Position numbers and translations under genes: made by a program
NCBI GenBank assembly: GCA_963760125.1
Contig: CAVXBV010000014.1
Location: forward strand, 322,980 to 386,979
DNA length: 64,000 nucleotides
Origin: RYN-111 sp963760125
Lineage (GTDB): Bacteria; Actinomycetota; Actinomycetes; Mycobacteriales; SCTD01
Direction of reading: 5' to 3'
Notes under the pieces: model-generated
What the model saw: the letters and a program-made list of their open reading frames with translations, nothing else
Databases searched by the model: none
What the model was told of the DNA's origin: nothing
Shown: piece after piece, positions 34,222 to 43,971 of the stretch
Layout: every line of letters starts with the position of its first letter
Numbering within the stretch: position 1 is the stretch's first letter

Positions 34222-34602
34222 ATGCCCTCCGTCACCGTGCCCGTGCAGCTGCGCTTCGCCGATCTCGACCCGCTGAACCACGTCAACAACGTCTCGTACT
34301 TCGAGCTCATGGAGACCGCTCGCGTCGAGCTGCTGCGCGGCAGCATCCGCGTCCTGTTCGGGTCCCTGGTCATCGCCCACGCCGAGTGCGACTACCTCGC
34401 GGAGATCCGCGGCGGCACACGGGTCGTCGACATCACCGTGTCGGTCGAGCGCGTGGGCACCTCCTCCTTCACCCTGCTGCACGAGCTGCACGTCGCGGAC
34501 GTCCTCGTCGCGCGAGGTCGGACCGTGATGGTCGCCCGCGGAGAGGACGGCGGCTCCCGGCCGCTCACCGATGCGGAGAAAGAGCTCCTCCACGCACCGT
34601 GA
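34222..34602 (+). CDS. Hotdog-fold acyl-CoA thioesterase (4HBT family)
   Basis: A 126-residue single hotdog domain. The active-site helix motif RFADLDPLNHVNNVSYFEL (~residues 10-28) has the catalytic Asp (DLDPLNHVNN) of the 4-hydroxybenzoyl-CoA thioesterase/YbgC subgroup. The following EYL/CDYLAEIRGGTRVVDITVSV strand and RGRTVMVARG end are typical. Length equals the family norm. It hydrolyses acyl-CoA thioesters; the acyl group is unknown. It stands alone on the plus strand, divergent from nhaA. Confidence in the fold is high, in the substrate low. Confidence 0.9.
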   Translation: MPSVTVPVQLRFADLDPLNHVNNVSYFELMETARVELLRGSIRVLFGSLVIAHAECDYLAEIRGGTRVVDITVSVERVGTSSFTLLHELHVADVLVARGRTVMVARGEDGGSRPLTDAEKELLHAP

Positions 34603-34696
34603 GGCCCAGCCGACGGGGGCAGATTGTCCGGTGTCGTGCGGCGTGTACCGAAGTTCTTCGCGAAGGGGCGGGTTTTGCCCTCACCACCGCTGCTCC

Positions 34697-36193
34697 ATGG
34701 CCGATGATCTCCGCGTGAGCATGCTGCAGCTGAAGGTCCTCGCTCGGGCGATGACCGGCAGTCCCGAGGAGTCGCTGCACCGCTTGCTCGTCCTGATCTG
34801 CGAGCAGCTGTCGATGGACGTGGCCTTCGTCAGCGAGCTCGACGGGACCAGCCACCGGGTGGTGCGCCGGGCTGTGCGTCGCGACGGAACCGTGCTCACC
34901 GAGGCCGTCGGGCTGCGCGAGCCGCTGTCCGACTCCTGGTGCGGTCGGGTGATCGCCGCCGACGGGCTGCTGGTCGGGGACGTCGTGGACACCGAGGACC
35001 TGCTCTCACTGCCGTCCACGAGCGCTTTCGGGATCCGCTCCTACGCCGGGGTCGCCCTGCGCGATGCGGAGGACCGCGTCGTCGGGACGCTGTGCGCTCT
35101 CGGCGGGCACCCGCACGACAGCCTGAACCCCCGCGACCTTGCCACCCTCACCTCCGTGGGCGAGGTGCTGGTCCCGCTGCTGCAGGTCCTGGACCGGCCG
35201 GAGCTCCCGAGTCCACGGGGCACGGTGGACCTGGGTCGCCTCAGCAGCGCGGTGACCGCCTCGACCGACGTCGCCTCGCTCGCCCGTCCCCTCCTCGAGG
35301 CGCTGCACGACCTGACCGGGCTCGGCTCGACGTACCTCACTGTTCTCCACGAGGCCGAGGACGAGCAGGAGATCCGCTTCTCCCGCAACGCCCGCGAAGG
35401 CTTCGCCCTCCCCGAGGGCCTGCACGTGCCGTGGTCCGACACGCTGTGCAAGCGCGCGCTCGACGAGGGCCAGGCGTGCACCACGGACGTCCCGAGCGTG
35501 TGGGGCGACTCCGCCGCCGCGCAGGCACTGGGCATCCAGGTCTACGTCTCCGTCCCCGTGGAGCTCTCGGACGGGCGGGTGTGGGGCACGCTGTGCGGCG
35601 CGGACTCCGTTGCGCACACCGGCCTCGAGAACCACCTGGAGACGATGCGCCTGTTCGCCCGCCTCGTCGCCGCGCAGGTCGAGCGGGACCTCGCTGTGAC
35701 CCGGGCCGAGAAGGCTGCCCTGCAGGCCCGCACGGAGGCCGATACCGACGCCCTCACCGGCTGTGCCGCTCGGCGCGTCGTCGAGCCGTGGCTGAGCACC
35801 AACCTCAGCGACCTGGAGCAGGACGAAGCGGTGCTCCTGGCGTTCGTCGACATCGACCGCTTCAAGTCCGTCAACGACGACCACGGCCACGCCACCGGCG
35901 ATGTCGTTCTTGCCCACGTCGGTGCGCACCTTCGCGCGACGGCGCGCCCCGGTGACCTCGTCGCACGCTGGGGCGGAGACGAGTTCCTCCTGGCCGCTCG
36001 CGTCCCGCGTCGCGCGGCCACGGCCCTGCAGCGCCGGATGGCTGCTGACACCGCGCTGTCGCTCTCGGCCGACGGCCTGGTCCTGGACGTGGAGCTGTCG
36101 GTCGGGTTCGCCCTGAGCGACCGGCACACGGCACGGGAGCTCGTCGACGCCGCCGACCAGGCGATGTACGACGCGAAGCGCGCCCGCGCCTGA
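34697..36193 (+). CDS. GAF-GAF-GGDEF diguanylate cyclase
   Basis: A 498-residue cytoplasmic protein: a first GAF domain (~10-150, with RSYAGVALRDAEDRVVGTLC), a second (~165-330, with VYVSVPVELSDGRVWGTLCG), a short coiled linker (VTRAEKAALQARTEADTDAL), and a GGDEF domain (~345-498) with FVDIDRFKSVNDDHGH and the intact active site RWGGDEFLLA (~residue 425), so cyclic-di-GMP synthesis is expected. The usual RxxD inhibitory site before GGDEF is not seen (LRATARPGDL occupies that place). No EAL domain. The ATG has no obvious ribosome site; a GTG six codons later is an alternative. Confidence 0.9.
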   Translation: MADDLRVSMLQLKVLARAMTGSPEESLHRLLVLICEQLSMDVAFVSELDGTSHRVVRRAVRRDGTVLTEAVGLREPLSDSWCGRVIAADGLLVGDVVDTEDLLSLPSTSAFGIRSYAGVALRDAEDRVVGTLCALGGHPHDSLNPRDLATLTSVGEVLVPLLQVLDRPELPSPRGTVDLGRLSSAVTASTDVASLARPLLEALHDLTGLGSTYLTVLHEAEDEQEIRFSRNAREGFALPEGLHVPWSDTLCKRALDEGQACTTDVPSVWGDSAAAQALGIQVYVSVPVELSDGRVWGTLCGADSVAHTGLENHLETMRLFARLVAAQVERDLAVTRAEKAALQARTEADTDALTGCAARRVVEPWLSTNLSDLEQDEAVLLAFVDIDRFKSVNDDHGHATGDVVLAHVGAHLRATARPGDLVARWGGDEFLLAARVPRRAATALQRRMAADTALSLSADGLVLDVELSVGFALSDRHTARELVDAADQAMYDAKRARA

Positions 36194-36194
36194 G

Positions 36195-39100
36195 CTACCG
36201 GTCGTCCAGCGCGCGATGGACGCGCTGCACCGAGACGGGGCCCTTGGCCTTGACGGTCTGGGCGAACAACGACAGCCGCAGCTCGTGCAGCATCCACCGC
36301 ACCTGCTCGCGGCGGTCGCCCTCGGGCAGGGCCGCCCACTCGCGGTCGAGCCCCTGCAGCTCGGTGAGCTGGACGGGTGACTCCCGCGGGGCCTTCTCCA
36401 GGCGCACGAGGCCCCCACGCAGGTAGCGGACCAGGTCGGGCAGGCGCGCAGCACCGACCTCGGTCACGAAGCCGGGGTGAACGAGGGCGGCGCGCTGCTG
36501 CTCCACGTCGGCGGCGACCGGTCCCTGCCCGCCCGACCGCGCCAGCTCGGCGGACAGCGCCAGAACCTGCTCGACGCCCTGCAGCACCTTCAGCAAGGCG
36601 TCCGGAAGACCGGCCCGCACGACGGGCAGCAGCGCACTCGAAGGCTCCCCGGTCGCGCGGCACGCTCCCGGTCAGGAACGTGTCAGCTGCCGCAGCCAGG
36701 CAGTCCTGCATCAGTGCCGGCATCGAGCCGTGCGGGTTCGCGGCGAGGGCGAGCTTGGCCTGGTTGGTGAGCCGACCGGTGACGCTCTTGACCGGTGAGG
36801 GGCACGAGAGCAGCAGCAGGCGGCGCACGCCGTCCCGGTGCACCTGGGGCTGGGGCGTCGGCAGCACCCGCAGTGCCACGGTCGGGCCCTCGTCCACCAG
36901 CGCCGGGTAGCCGATGACGGCCCCGCTCGCCACCTCGAGTGGAACGTCCTCGACGGACCACGTCGTGAGGCCGCTGACCTCGAGATCGCCGGCCACAGAG
37001 GCGATCGCCTGCTGCACCGGGGCAGCCAACCGCGTCTTGAGCTCCTCCAGGTCCTTGCCCTCACCCAGACCGTTCCCGGCACCGTCGACGACCCGGAACG
37101 TCGGCCGCAGGTGAGAGGGAATTCGGTCCAGGCCCCACGCCTCCAGCGGCACGAGCACCCCGCGCTGGGCGCGCGCCTCCCGGCTGAGGGCCTCGAGCAG
37201 GTGCTCCTCGCGGGGGGCGATGCGCTCCAGCAGCGCGCGGGCCGTGTCGGGGGCAGGGACGAGCTTGACCCGCAGGGGCTTGGGGAGCGTCTTGATGAGG
37301 GCGACGACGAGCTCGTGACGCAGACCCGGAACCTGCCAGGCGAAGTCGTCGGCGTGCACCCGGTTCAGGACATCGAGGGGGACGTCGACCGTGACGCCGT
37401 CGTACGCCGTGCCCGGGTCGAAGGCGTACGACAGGTCGAGCCGGAAGCTGCTGTCGCCCTCGCCGGAGACCCACACGTCCGGGTGCTCCCCCGGGTCGAC
37501 GTCGCCCCGGACGAGGTCCTCGATCGTGAGGTGGAGCAGCTGCGGCGTCTCGTGCCGGGTCTCCTTCCACCAGCGGTCGAAGTGCGCGGCGGACACGACG
37601 TCGGCAGGGACCCGCTCGTCGTAGAAGGCGAACACCACCTCGTCGTCGACCACGATGTCGCGACGACGGGCCCGGTGCTCGAGCTCGGCCACGTCGTCGA
37701 GCAGCGCGGTGTTGTGCTGCCAGAAGGCGTGGAAGGCGTCCCACTCCCCCTGCACCAGTGCGTGCCGGAGGAACAGGTCCCGCGACACCACCGGGTCGAT
37801 GGCGCCGTACTGCACCGACCGCTTGGCGATGATCGGGACGCCGTACAGCGTGACCCGCTCGAAGGCGACGACGCTGCCGCGCTTCTTGGACCAGTGGGGC
37901 TCGCTGTAGGTGCGCTTGAGCAGGTGCGCGCCGACCGCCTCGATCTGCTCGGGCTCGACCTTGGCCAGTCCGCGGGCGAACAGCCGCGAGGTCTCGACCA
38001 GCTCCGCGGCCACGACCAGCGCCGGCGGCTTCTTGTACAGCGACGACCCGGAGGCGATGACGAAGCGGGCGCCGCGCGCACCGAGGTACTCCCGGTTCTC
38101 GGTGCGCAGCCCGACGTGGCTCAGCAGCCCCGCGAGCAGGGCCGTCGTCACGGTGGCGGGGTCACCGACGCCGTCCACGTCGAGCTGCTGCTGACGCGCC
38201 ACCCGGCGCAGCTGGGCGTGCAGGTCTTGCCACTCGCGCACCCGCAGGTAGTTGAGGAACTCCTTGCGGCACATCCGGCGGAACGCGCTGGAGGACTGGG
38301 AGCGCTGCTGCTCCTGCAGGTAGGTCCACAGGTGCAGCCAGGCATGCAGGTCCGAGGTCGGGTCGACGAACCGGGAGTGGGCCTCCACCGCTTGGGCCTG
38401 CTTGTCGAGCGGCCGTTCGCGCGGGTCCTGGATGGACAGCGCTGCCGCGATGACGAGCACCTGCGACAGGCAGCCGAGCCGCGCAGCCTCGACGACCATG
38501 CGTCCCATCCGGGGGTCGACGGGCAGCGCGGCGAGCTGGCGTCCCGTTCGGGTCAGGCGGTCGCCGTCCAGCGCTCCGAGCTCTGCGAGCAGCGCCAGCC
38601 CGTCGCGCACGTTGCGCCGGTCGGGCGGCTCGACGAACGGGAAGTCCTCGATGTCGCCCAGCTTGAGGGAGGCCATCTGCAGCAGCACCGAGGCGAGGTT
38701 GGTGCGCAGGATCTCCGGTTCGGTGAACGCCGGTCGGGCGAGGAAGTCCTCCTCGCTGTACAGCCGGATGCAGATGCCGTCCGCGACGCGACCGCACCGG
38801 CCGGAGCGCTGCGTCGCCGAGGCCTGGCTGATGGGCTCGATCGGGAGGCGCTGCACCTTGGTACGCAGGCTGTAGCGCGAGATGCGTGCCGTCCCCGGGT
38901 CCACGACGTAGCGGATTCCCGGCACGGTCAGGGAGGTCTCCGCGACGTTGGTCGCCACGACGACGCGACGACGCTGGTGATCGGCGAAGACCAGGTGCTG
39001 CTCCGCGGCAGAGAGCCTGCCGTACAAGGGGATCACATCCGCATCGATCGCACCGTTCAGCGCGTCCGCGGCGTCGCGGATCTCGCGCTCGCCGCTGCAG

Positions 39101-39813
39101 AAGACCAGGATGTCGCCGTCCCGCGGGAGCTCCCGGCAGGCCTCCACGATCGCGCTGATCGGGTCCTGCTCCTGCTCCGGCGGCCGGTACCGCACCTCCA
39201 CCGGGAACGTCCGCCCACTCACCTCGAGCACCGGAGCGTCGTCGAAGTGCGCACTGAACCGGCCCGGGTCGATCGTCGCCGACGTGATGACGACCTTGAG
39301 GTCGGGACGACGGGGCAGCAGCTGCTTGAGGTAGCCGAGCAGGAAGTCGATCGTCAGCGACCGCTCGTGCGCCTCGTCGATGACGATCGTGTCGTACGCC
39401 GAGAGGCTGCGGTCCCGCGACAGCTCGGCCAGCAGGATGCCGTCGGTCATGACCTTCACCAGGGTGCTGTCGGCCACCTGGTCGTGGAACCGGACGGTGT
39501 AGCCGACCAGGTCCCCCAGCTCGGTGCCGAGCTCCTCCGCGACGCGCTCGGCGACGGCACGCGCGGCGATGCGCCGAGGCTGGGTGTGCCCGATGAGCCC
39601 TGCGCGGCCGCGACCGAGCTCCAGCAGGATCTTGGGAAGCTGCGTGGTCTTGCCCGACCCGGTCTCTCCTGCCAGGACGACGACCTGGTGGTCGCGGATG
39701 GCGTCCGCGATCTCGGCGCGAACCTGGCTGACCGGTAGGTGCTCGGGGTAGCGGATCGAGGCCAGCACCGCCGCCTCGCGCGCCTGTCGTCGTCGCTCCG
39801 CCGCTCCCGCCAT
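36195..39813 (-). CDS. hrpA: HrpA-type ATP-dependent RNA helicase with DUF3418 (one frameshift near the 3' end)
   Basis: Reconstructed ~1,206 residues, slightly short of the ~1,280 typical. DEAH-helicase motifs: GETGSGKTTQLPKILLELG (I, ~54-72), TQPRRIAA (Ia), DEAHERSLTIDF (II), ITSATIDPGRFS (III), ATNVAETSLTVPGIRYVVD (V), QRSGRCGRVADGICIRLY (VI), then winged-helix, OB and the long DUF3418 region (LRPTFRVVDGAGNGLGEG). Near 36640 the frame shifts once: FECAAARR... in the old frame becomes ALLPVVRAGLPDALLKVLQG in the new one, which runs to the stop. One indel accounts for it. HrpA acts in mRNA processing and resolves collided ribosomes in E. coli; the role here is inferred. Confidence 0.9.
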
Positions 39814-39915
39814 CTCACCGCCCAGCGTATAGGTGAGCGCTCGGCGGCCCCGCGCCTCGAGCCTGGTCCGTTTGGCCCCTATTGCTCCGGTGTGTTCTCT
39901 GCCACACTCCGCGCG

Positions 39916-39931
39916 GCTACCGGCCGGTAGC
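39916..39931. promoter_or_regulatory. Perfect 16-base palindrome upstream of the SGNH hydrolase gene
   Basis: GCTACCGG-CCGGTAGC with no centre gap, ending 10 bases before the AAGGAG ribosome site of the SGNH gene. The position in or just after the promoter suits a repressor site. The regulator is unknown. Confidence 0.4.
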
Positions 39932-39952
39932 AAGACCTCGAAGGAGCCGTCC

Positions 39953-41170
39953 GTGCGCGTTCGCCGCACCCGTTCACTCGCCCTGCTCGCCACCACCGCC
40001 CTGGCCCTGGGCCTCACGGGCCTGTCCGCCACCCCCGCCCGCGCCGACGGACCGGGGATCGGAGCGCCCTGGATCGTCTCGGTGGGCGACTCGTTCATCT
40101 CCGGCGAGGCCGGCCGCTGGGCAGGCAACACCAACACCGGCGAGAGCTACCACGACGCGCTCGGCAGTACGGCGTACTTCGACAACGCCGCGCACACCGC
40201 CGAGGTCATCAACCGCTGCCACCGCAGCCTGACGCCCGAGGTCTACACCGGGACGATCAACGGCGCGAACCTGGCCTGTTCGGGGGCGAAGACCTCGACG
40301 TTCACCGACAGCAACGGCTACTTCAAGCCGGGCCTCGACTTCTACAACAGCGGGGGGCAGCAGGGCCAGGCCCTCATGCTGCAGACGTTCGCGACGACCC
40401 ACAACGTGAAGGAGGTGATCGTCTCCATCGGGGGCAACAACTTCAACTTCGCCTCGATCATCCAGACCTGCGTCGCCGACTTCCTGGGCTCGCCGACCTG
40501 GTACAAGGACTTCTGCAACGACGACAGCTCGGTCACGGCCAACTTCACGACCGCGAACATCAGCGCCCAGACCACAGCCATCAAGAACGCGCTGCTCAAC
40601 CTGCGCACCGCAATGCGCAACGCGGGCTACGCCGACACCTCCTGGACGCTCGTCGTGCAGAACTACATGTCGCCACTGCCGAACGGGTCCGGCATCCGCT
40701 ACAGCGAGTCGGGCTACTCCCGCCAGAACACCGGCGGTTGCGGCTTCTGGAACGCCGACGCCGACTGGTCCAACAACACGGCCCTGCCCCACATCAACGG
40801 CGCCGTCGCCAGCGCGGTCAGCAGCTCGGGCATCGTGGGGGTCAAGACCCTCAACCTGACGAGCGCGTTCAACGGTCGGCGGCTGTGCGAGAGCACCGTC
40901 GGGCTGCTCGAGGAGAAGGGCCTGACGACCTGGAGCCAGACCGGTGCGGTCGACAAGACCGAGTGGATCAACCAGATCCGCACCGTCTCCACCTGCTGCG
41001 GATCGAACTACTACATCCAGGAGAGCTTCCACCCCAACTACTGGGGCCAGGCGGCGCTCGCCAACTGCCTGCGGCAGACCTTCAACGGTGGTGCGGTCCG
41101 AGGCGGCACGTGCACCCGCGGGGCCAACGGGCTGAACTCCTACGGCGAGCCGAACATGGTGCTCAGCTAG
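39953..41170 (+). CDS. Secreted SGNH/GDSL-family hydrolase (lipase/esterase-like)
   Basis: A 405-residue exported protein: an N-terminal RVRRTR, a hydrophobic segment and cleavage after ATPARA (~residues 30-35). Block I is WIVSVGDSFISGEAGRW (~40-56) with the nucleophile Ser; block II-like ANLACSGAK; block III SIGGNNFNF with the oxyanion Asn; and the catalytic His in ESFHPNYWGQAALANCL (~357-373). Six or more Cys (NRCH, LACSG, DFCND, STCCG, ANCLR, GTCTRG) suggest disulfides. Similar to actinobacterial extracellular phospholipase/esterases of the SGNH clan. The GTG start is fixed by AAGGAG six bases upstream. Convergent with the WS/DGAT gene (8-base overlap). Confidence 0.9.
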   Translation: MRVRRTRSLALLATTALALGLTGLSATPARADGPGIGAPWIVSVGDSFISGEAGRWAGNTNTGESYHDALGSTAYFDNAAHTAEVINRCHRSLTPEVYTGTINGANLACSGAKTSTFTDSNGYFKPGLDFYNSGGQQGQALMLQTFATTHNVKEVIVSIGGNNFNFASIIQTCVADFLGSPTWYKDFCNDDSSVTANFTTANISAQTTAIKNALLNLRTAMRNAGYADTSWTLVVQNYMSPLPNGSGIRYSESGYSRQNTGGCGFWNADADWSNNTALPHINGAVASAVSSSGIVGVKTLNLTSAFNGRRLCESTVGLLEEKGLTTWSQTGAVDKTEWINQIRTVSTCCGSNYYIQESFHPNYWGQAALANCLRQTFNGGAVRGGTCTRGANGLNSYGEPNMVLS

Positions 41171-42590
41171 CGGCGCGGCGCAGGACCTCGACCTCCTCCA
41201 CCAGGTAGGTGGCCATGAGGTCGAGGTCCGGCACCAGCTCCCGATCGGCGATGAGGCCGAAGTGCATGCCTCCGTCGAGGCTGCAGACGGTGATGTTGAG
41301 CCCCTGACCGTCGGCGATGGCCGACATCGGGTAGTAGCCGAGCAACCGGCACCCGGCGTAGTACAGCGCGAGGTTGGGGCCGGGCACGTTGCTGACGAAC
41401 AGGTTGAACGGGTTGACCCGCTCGACCAGCCGGACGCGCGCGGCCAGCCGCGCGGCCTGCCCTGCCAGCGCCGGCATGGCGAACTGCGTGACGTCGGAGA
41501 GCAGCGTCGCGGGAAGGGCGCCGTGCTGCTCCTTGGCCGCCTCCATCGCTGTCGTGCAGGCGGCGAGGCGCTCGAGCGGGTCGGCCAGGTGGGTGGGCAG
41601 CGCCGCCAACATGGTGCTGACCTTGTTGCCACCGGCGTGCTTCTCGGCCTCGGAGCGGATGGAGACCGGGACCGCCGCGACCAGCGGGCCCTCCGGGAGG
41701 GCGTCGTGGTCCAGCAGCCAGCGACGCAGGGCTCCGGCCGACAGGGCCATGACGACGTCGTTCACCGTTCCGCCCGTCAGGTTCTTGATGGCCTTGACGT
41801 CGGCGAGCGGCACGGTTCGGAACGCCCAGCGCCGGTGCGGCGAGATGCTCTTGTTGAACGGTGTCGCCGGCGCGCGCAGACCAGCTGACGGCAGCACCAG
41901 GTCGGCGTCACGTCGCAGCACACGGTCGATGAGCGGCAGGTGCGGCCGCGCGGGAGAGCTGGCCATGGCGGGCAGGCCCCGCGCCAGGCCGTAGGTCACG
42001 CGCGCCGCCCGGATCGGCTGCCCCGCGAACGAACGGGCCGAGCGGGCGAGCAGGGCAAGCGCACGAGGTTCGCGGTCCGGCTCCCAGGGCTCCGGGGTGA
42101 CGACCCGACCCTCCGGGGTGAGGTCGAGGATCGCGGTGAGCATCTCCCCACCCGAGACGCCGTCGATCGCCGCGTGATGCACCTTGCTGTAGATCGCGGC
42201 TCGACCCTCGGACAGGCCGTGGATCAGGTAGACCTCCCACAGCGGACGGCTCCGGTCCAGCGGCCGGGCGTGCAGCCGCGAGGCCTGCTCAGCGAGCTGC
42301 CGGTCGTCGCCCGGGGACGGCAGGGCCAGCTCCCGGACGTGGTACTCGATGTCGAAGTTCGGGTCCTCGATCCAGTACGGCTGGTCGAGCCCGAGCGGGA
42401 CCTCGGCCAGACGTCGGCGGAACGGCGGGATGAGGTGCAGCCGCTCCTCGATCAGCGCGATCAGCTTCTCGAGGGTGAGGGGGTCCGGGGACGTCGACGG
42501 GTCCAGGACGCAGACGCTCCCGACGTGGCCGAAGACGGCGTGGGTCTCCATGGCCAGGAAGGCCGCGTCGAGGCCCGTCAGCTGCTGCAC
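41163..42590 (-). CDS. Wax ester synthase/diacylglycerol acyltransferase (WS/DGAT)
   Basis: A 475-residue protein with the full WS/DGAT pattern: LTGLDAAFLAMETHAV at the start, the catalytic HHAAIDGVSGGEML (HHxxxDG, ~residues 137-150), PFNKSISPHRRWAF, TVNDVVMALSAGALRRWL (the ND block), and NLFVSNVPGPNLALYYAG near the C-terminus. Such enzymes esterify fatty acyl-CoA to diacylglycerol or fatty alcohols for storage lipid and are numerous in mycobacteria and relatives. The GTG start has GAGGAGG nine bases upstream and overlaps the SRPBCC gene's end by 13 bases, so the two are a unit. Confidence 0.94.
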   Translation of the reverse strand: MQQLTGLDAAFLAMETHAVFGHVGSVCVLDPSTSPDPLTLEKLIALIEERLHLIPPFRRRLAEVPLGLDQPYWIEDPNFDIEYHVRELALPSPGDDRQLAEQASRLHARPLDRSRPLWEVYLIHGLSEGRAAIYSKVHHAAIDGVSGGEMLTAILDLTPEGRVVTPEPWEPDREPRALALLARSARSFAGQPIRAARVTYGLARGLPAMASSPARPHLPLIDRVLRRDADLVLPSAGLRAPATPFNKSISPHRRWAFRTVPLADVKAIKNLTGGTVNDVVMALSAGALRRWLLDHDALPEGPLVAAVPVSIRSEAEKHAGGNKVSTMLAALPTHLADPLERLAACTTAMEAAKEQHGALPATLLSDVTQFAMPALAGQAARLAARVRLVERVNPFNLFVSNVPGPNLALYYAGCRLLGYYPMSAIADGQGLNITVCSLDGGMHFGLIADRELVPDLDLMATYLVEEVEVLRRAAS

Positions 42591-43057
42591 GTCAGGACCT
42601 CCTCGAGGCGCTCCAGGGTCCGGGTCATGTTGGCCCGCGTGGTGTCGGCGGCCAGCCGCACGACCGGCTTGGTGAGGAACGCCTCCTGGCTGATGTCCCA
42701 GCTCTCCCGCACGAGCGTGCCTTCCCCGCTGGGCTCGAGCTCGTACCGCCAGATGCGTCCGCCGGCGAGCCGCCCCACGAACGGGTACGACGGGAGCGAC
42801 TGCCACGCGAGGAGCCGGTCCTGCTCGTACTCCACGACGGTGCTCACCATGGCGTAGGGCACGAGCAGCTTCATGCCCATGCCGAAGCGGGCACCCAGCG
42901 CGAGGTGGTCCGGCACGTCCCTGGCCTCGCGGACCGTGCCGCTGCCGTCGATCTCGTGGTGTCGTCGGGGATCGGCGAGGAGGGCGAACACCTCGGCGGG
43001 GGGCGCGGGGACGAGGCGCTCGACGCTCACGACGTCGCGGCTGGAGGTGTCACTCAT
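42578..43057 (-). CDS. SRPBCC family (polyketide cyclase/dehydrase-like lipid-binding) protein
   Basis: A 159-residue START/SRPBCC-fold protein: SVERLVPAPPAEVFALLADP (~residues 11-30) is the typical first strand-helix, followed by HHEIDGSGTV, WQSLPSYPFVGRLAGGRIWRYEL and a long C-terminal helix (TTRANMTRTLERLEEVL). The fold makes a hydrophobic pocket for lipids or polyketides; no catalytic residue can be named. It immediately precedes and overlaps the WS/DGAT gene, so a role in handling the same lipids is a fair inference. ATG start. Confidence 0.85.
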   Translation of the reverse strand: MSDTSSRDVVSVERLVPAPPAEVFALLADPRRHHEIDGSGTVREARDVPDHLALGARFGMGMKLLVPYAMVSTVVEYEQDRLLAWQSLPSYPFVGRLAGGRIWRYELEPSGEGTLVRESWDISQEAFLTKPVVRLAADTTRANMTRTLERLEEVLTCSS

Positions 43058-43125
43058 GCGCGAAAGGTAGCCGTACCGGGTGCCTCAGCGAGGTGTCCGG
43101 GTGTTTCCTGCGGGAGGATGGGCCG

Positions 43126-43953
43126 ATGGATGCCGCCCTCTACGCCGGGATGTCTGCCGCCACGACGTCTGCCTCCGCGAGCGTGTCTGCGGGCCAGGTG
43201 CTGAGCGCTGCCGCGGTCCTGCTCGGCGGGATCGGGCTCGCCCTGCTGGTCCGGCTGCTGGTCACGCGCGCGTTCCAGGGGCCGGACAGCTCCCCGGGGG
43301 CGGCGCTGATGATCGCTCGTTTCGTCCAGATCCTGGTCGTGGCCGCGGCCCTGGTGTACGCCCTCAACGCGCTGGGGGTGCGCCTCACGCCGGTGCTCGG
43401 GGCTCTCGGGATCGGCGGCATCGCCCTCGCCCTGGCCATCCAGCCGGCCCTGGCGAACGCCATCGCGAGCGTCGTCCTGCAGATCCGGCGCCCCTTCCGG
43501 CGGGGAGACCAGATCGCCACCTTGGACCTCGACGGCACGGTGCAGGAGGTGAACCTGCGGACGGTGCTGTTGCGCACGTTCGACGGGAACGACGTGCTCA
43601 TCCCGTCGTCGCAGGTGCTCGAGAACCCCATCACCAACTTCACCCGGCTGGCCTCCCGACGAACGAGCCTGGAGGTGGGCATGGCGTACGACACCGACCT
43701 CGAGGCTGCCCGGGACGTCCTGCTCGCCGCGATGGCGACCGTCGAAGGCGTGCACGCGACGCCCGCGCCGGAGGCCTGGGTGCGCGAGTTCTCCGACAGC
43801 GCGATCACCCTGAGCCTTCGGTACTGGCACGACGCCCCCAACGACGTGCTCTGGCGGGTGCGCCACGAGGTCGCCGTCGCGGTCAAGCGGGCGCTCGACG
43901 CCGAGGGCATGGTCATCGCCTTCCCGCAGCAGGTCGTCTACCTGCGCAGCTGA
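43126..43953 (+). CDS. MscS-family mechanosensitive ion channel
   Basis: The ~275-residue protein has three membrane segments: ~15-40 (SAAAVLLGGIGLALLVRLLV), ~60-85, and the pore helix GIGGIALALAIQPALANAIA (~95-120) with the Gly/Ala packing characteristic of MscS TM3. The cytoplasmic beta domain follows: IRRPFRRGDQIATLDLDGTV, LRTVLLRTFDGNDVLIPSSQ and VLENPITNF. It opens under membrane tension to release osmolytes. The ATG has GGGAGGA at ideal spacing. It is 18 bases upstream of the tryptophan dioxygenase gene, probably co-transcribed by chance of packing. Confidence 0.92.
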   Translation: MDAALYAGMSAATTSASASVSAGQVLSAAAVLLGGIGLALLVRLLVTRAFQGPDSSPGAALMIARFVQILVVAAALVYALNALGVRLTPVLGALGIGGIALALAIQPALANAIASVVLQIRRPFRRGDQIATLDLDGTVQEVNLRTVLLRTFDGNDVLIPSSQVLENPITNFTRLASRRTSLEVGMAYDTDLEAARDVLLAAMATVEGVHATPAPEAWVREFSDSAITLSLRYWHDAPNDVLWRVRHEVAVAVKRALDAEGMVIAFPQQVVYLRS

Positions 43954-43971
43954 GCGTCGTACGGTCTGGGC

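Noticed and set aside
35542..36190. Apparent long C-terminal extension of HrpA into the GGDEF gene
   Set aside because: After the frame break near 36640 this frame is meaningless; the true HrpA end lies in the other frame at 36195.
40000..41160. Minus-strand reading frame opposite the SGNH hydrolase gene
   Set aside because: The plus strand has a signal peptide, ribosome site and complete SGNH blocks; the reverse frame is a shadow.
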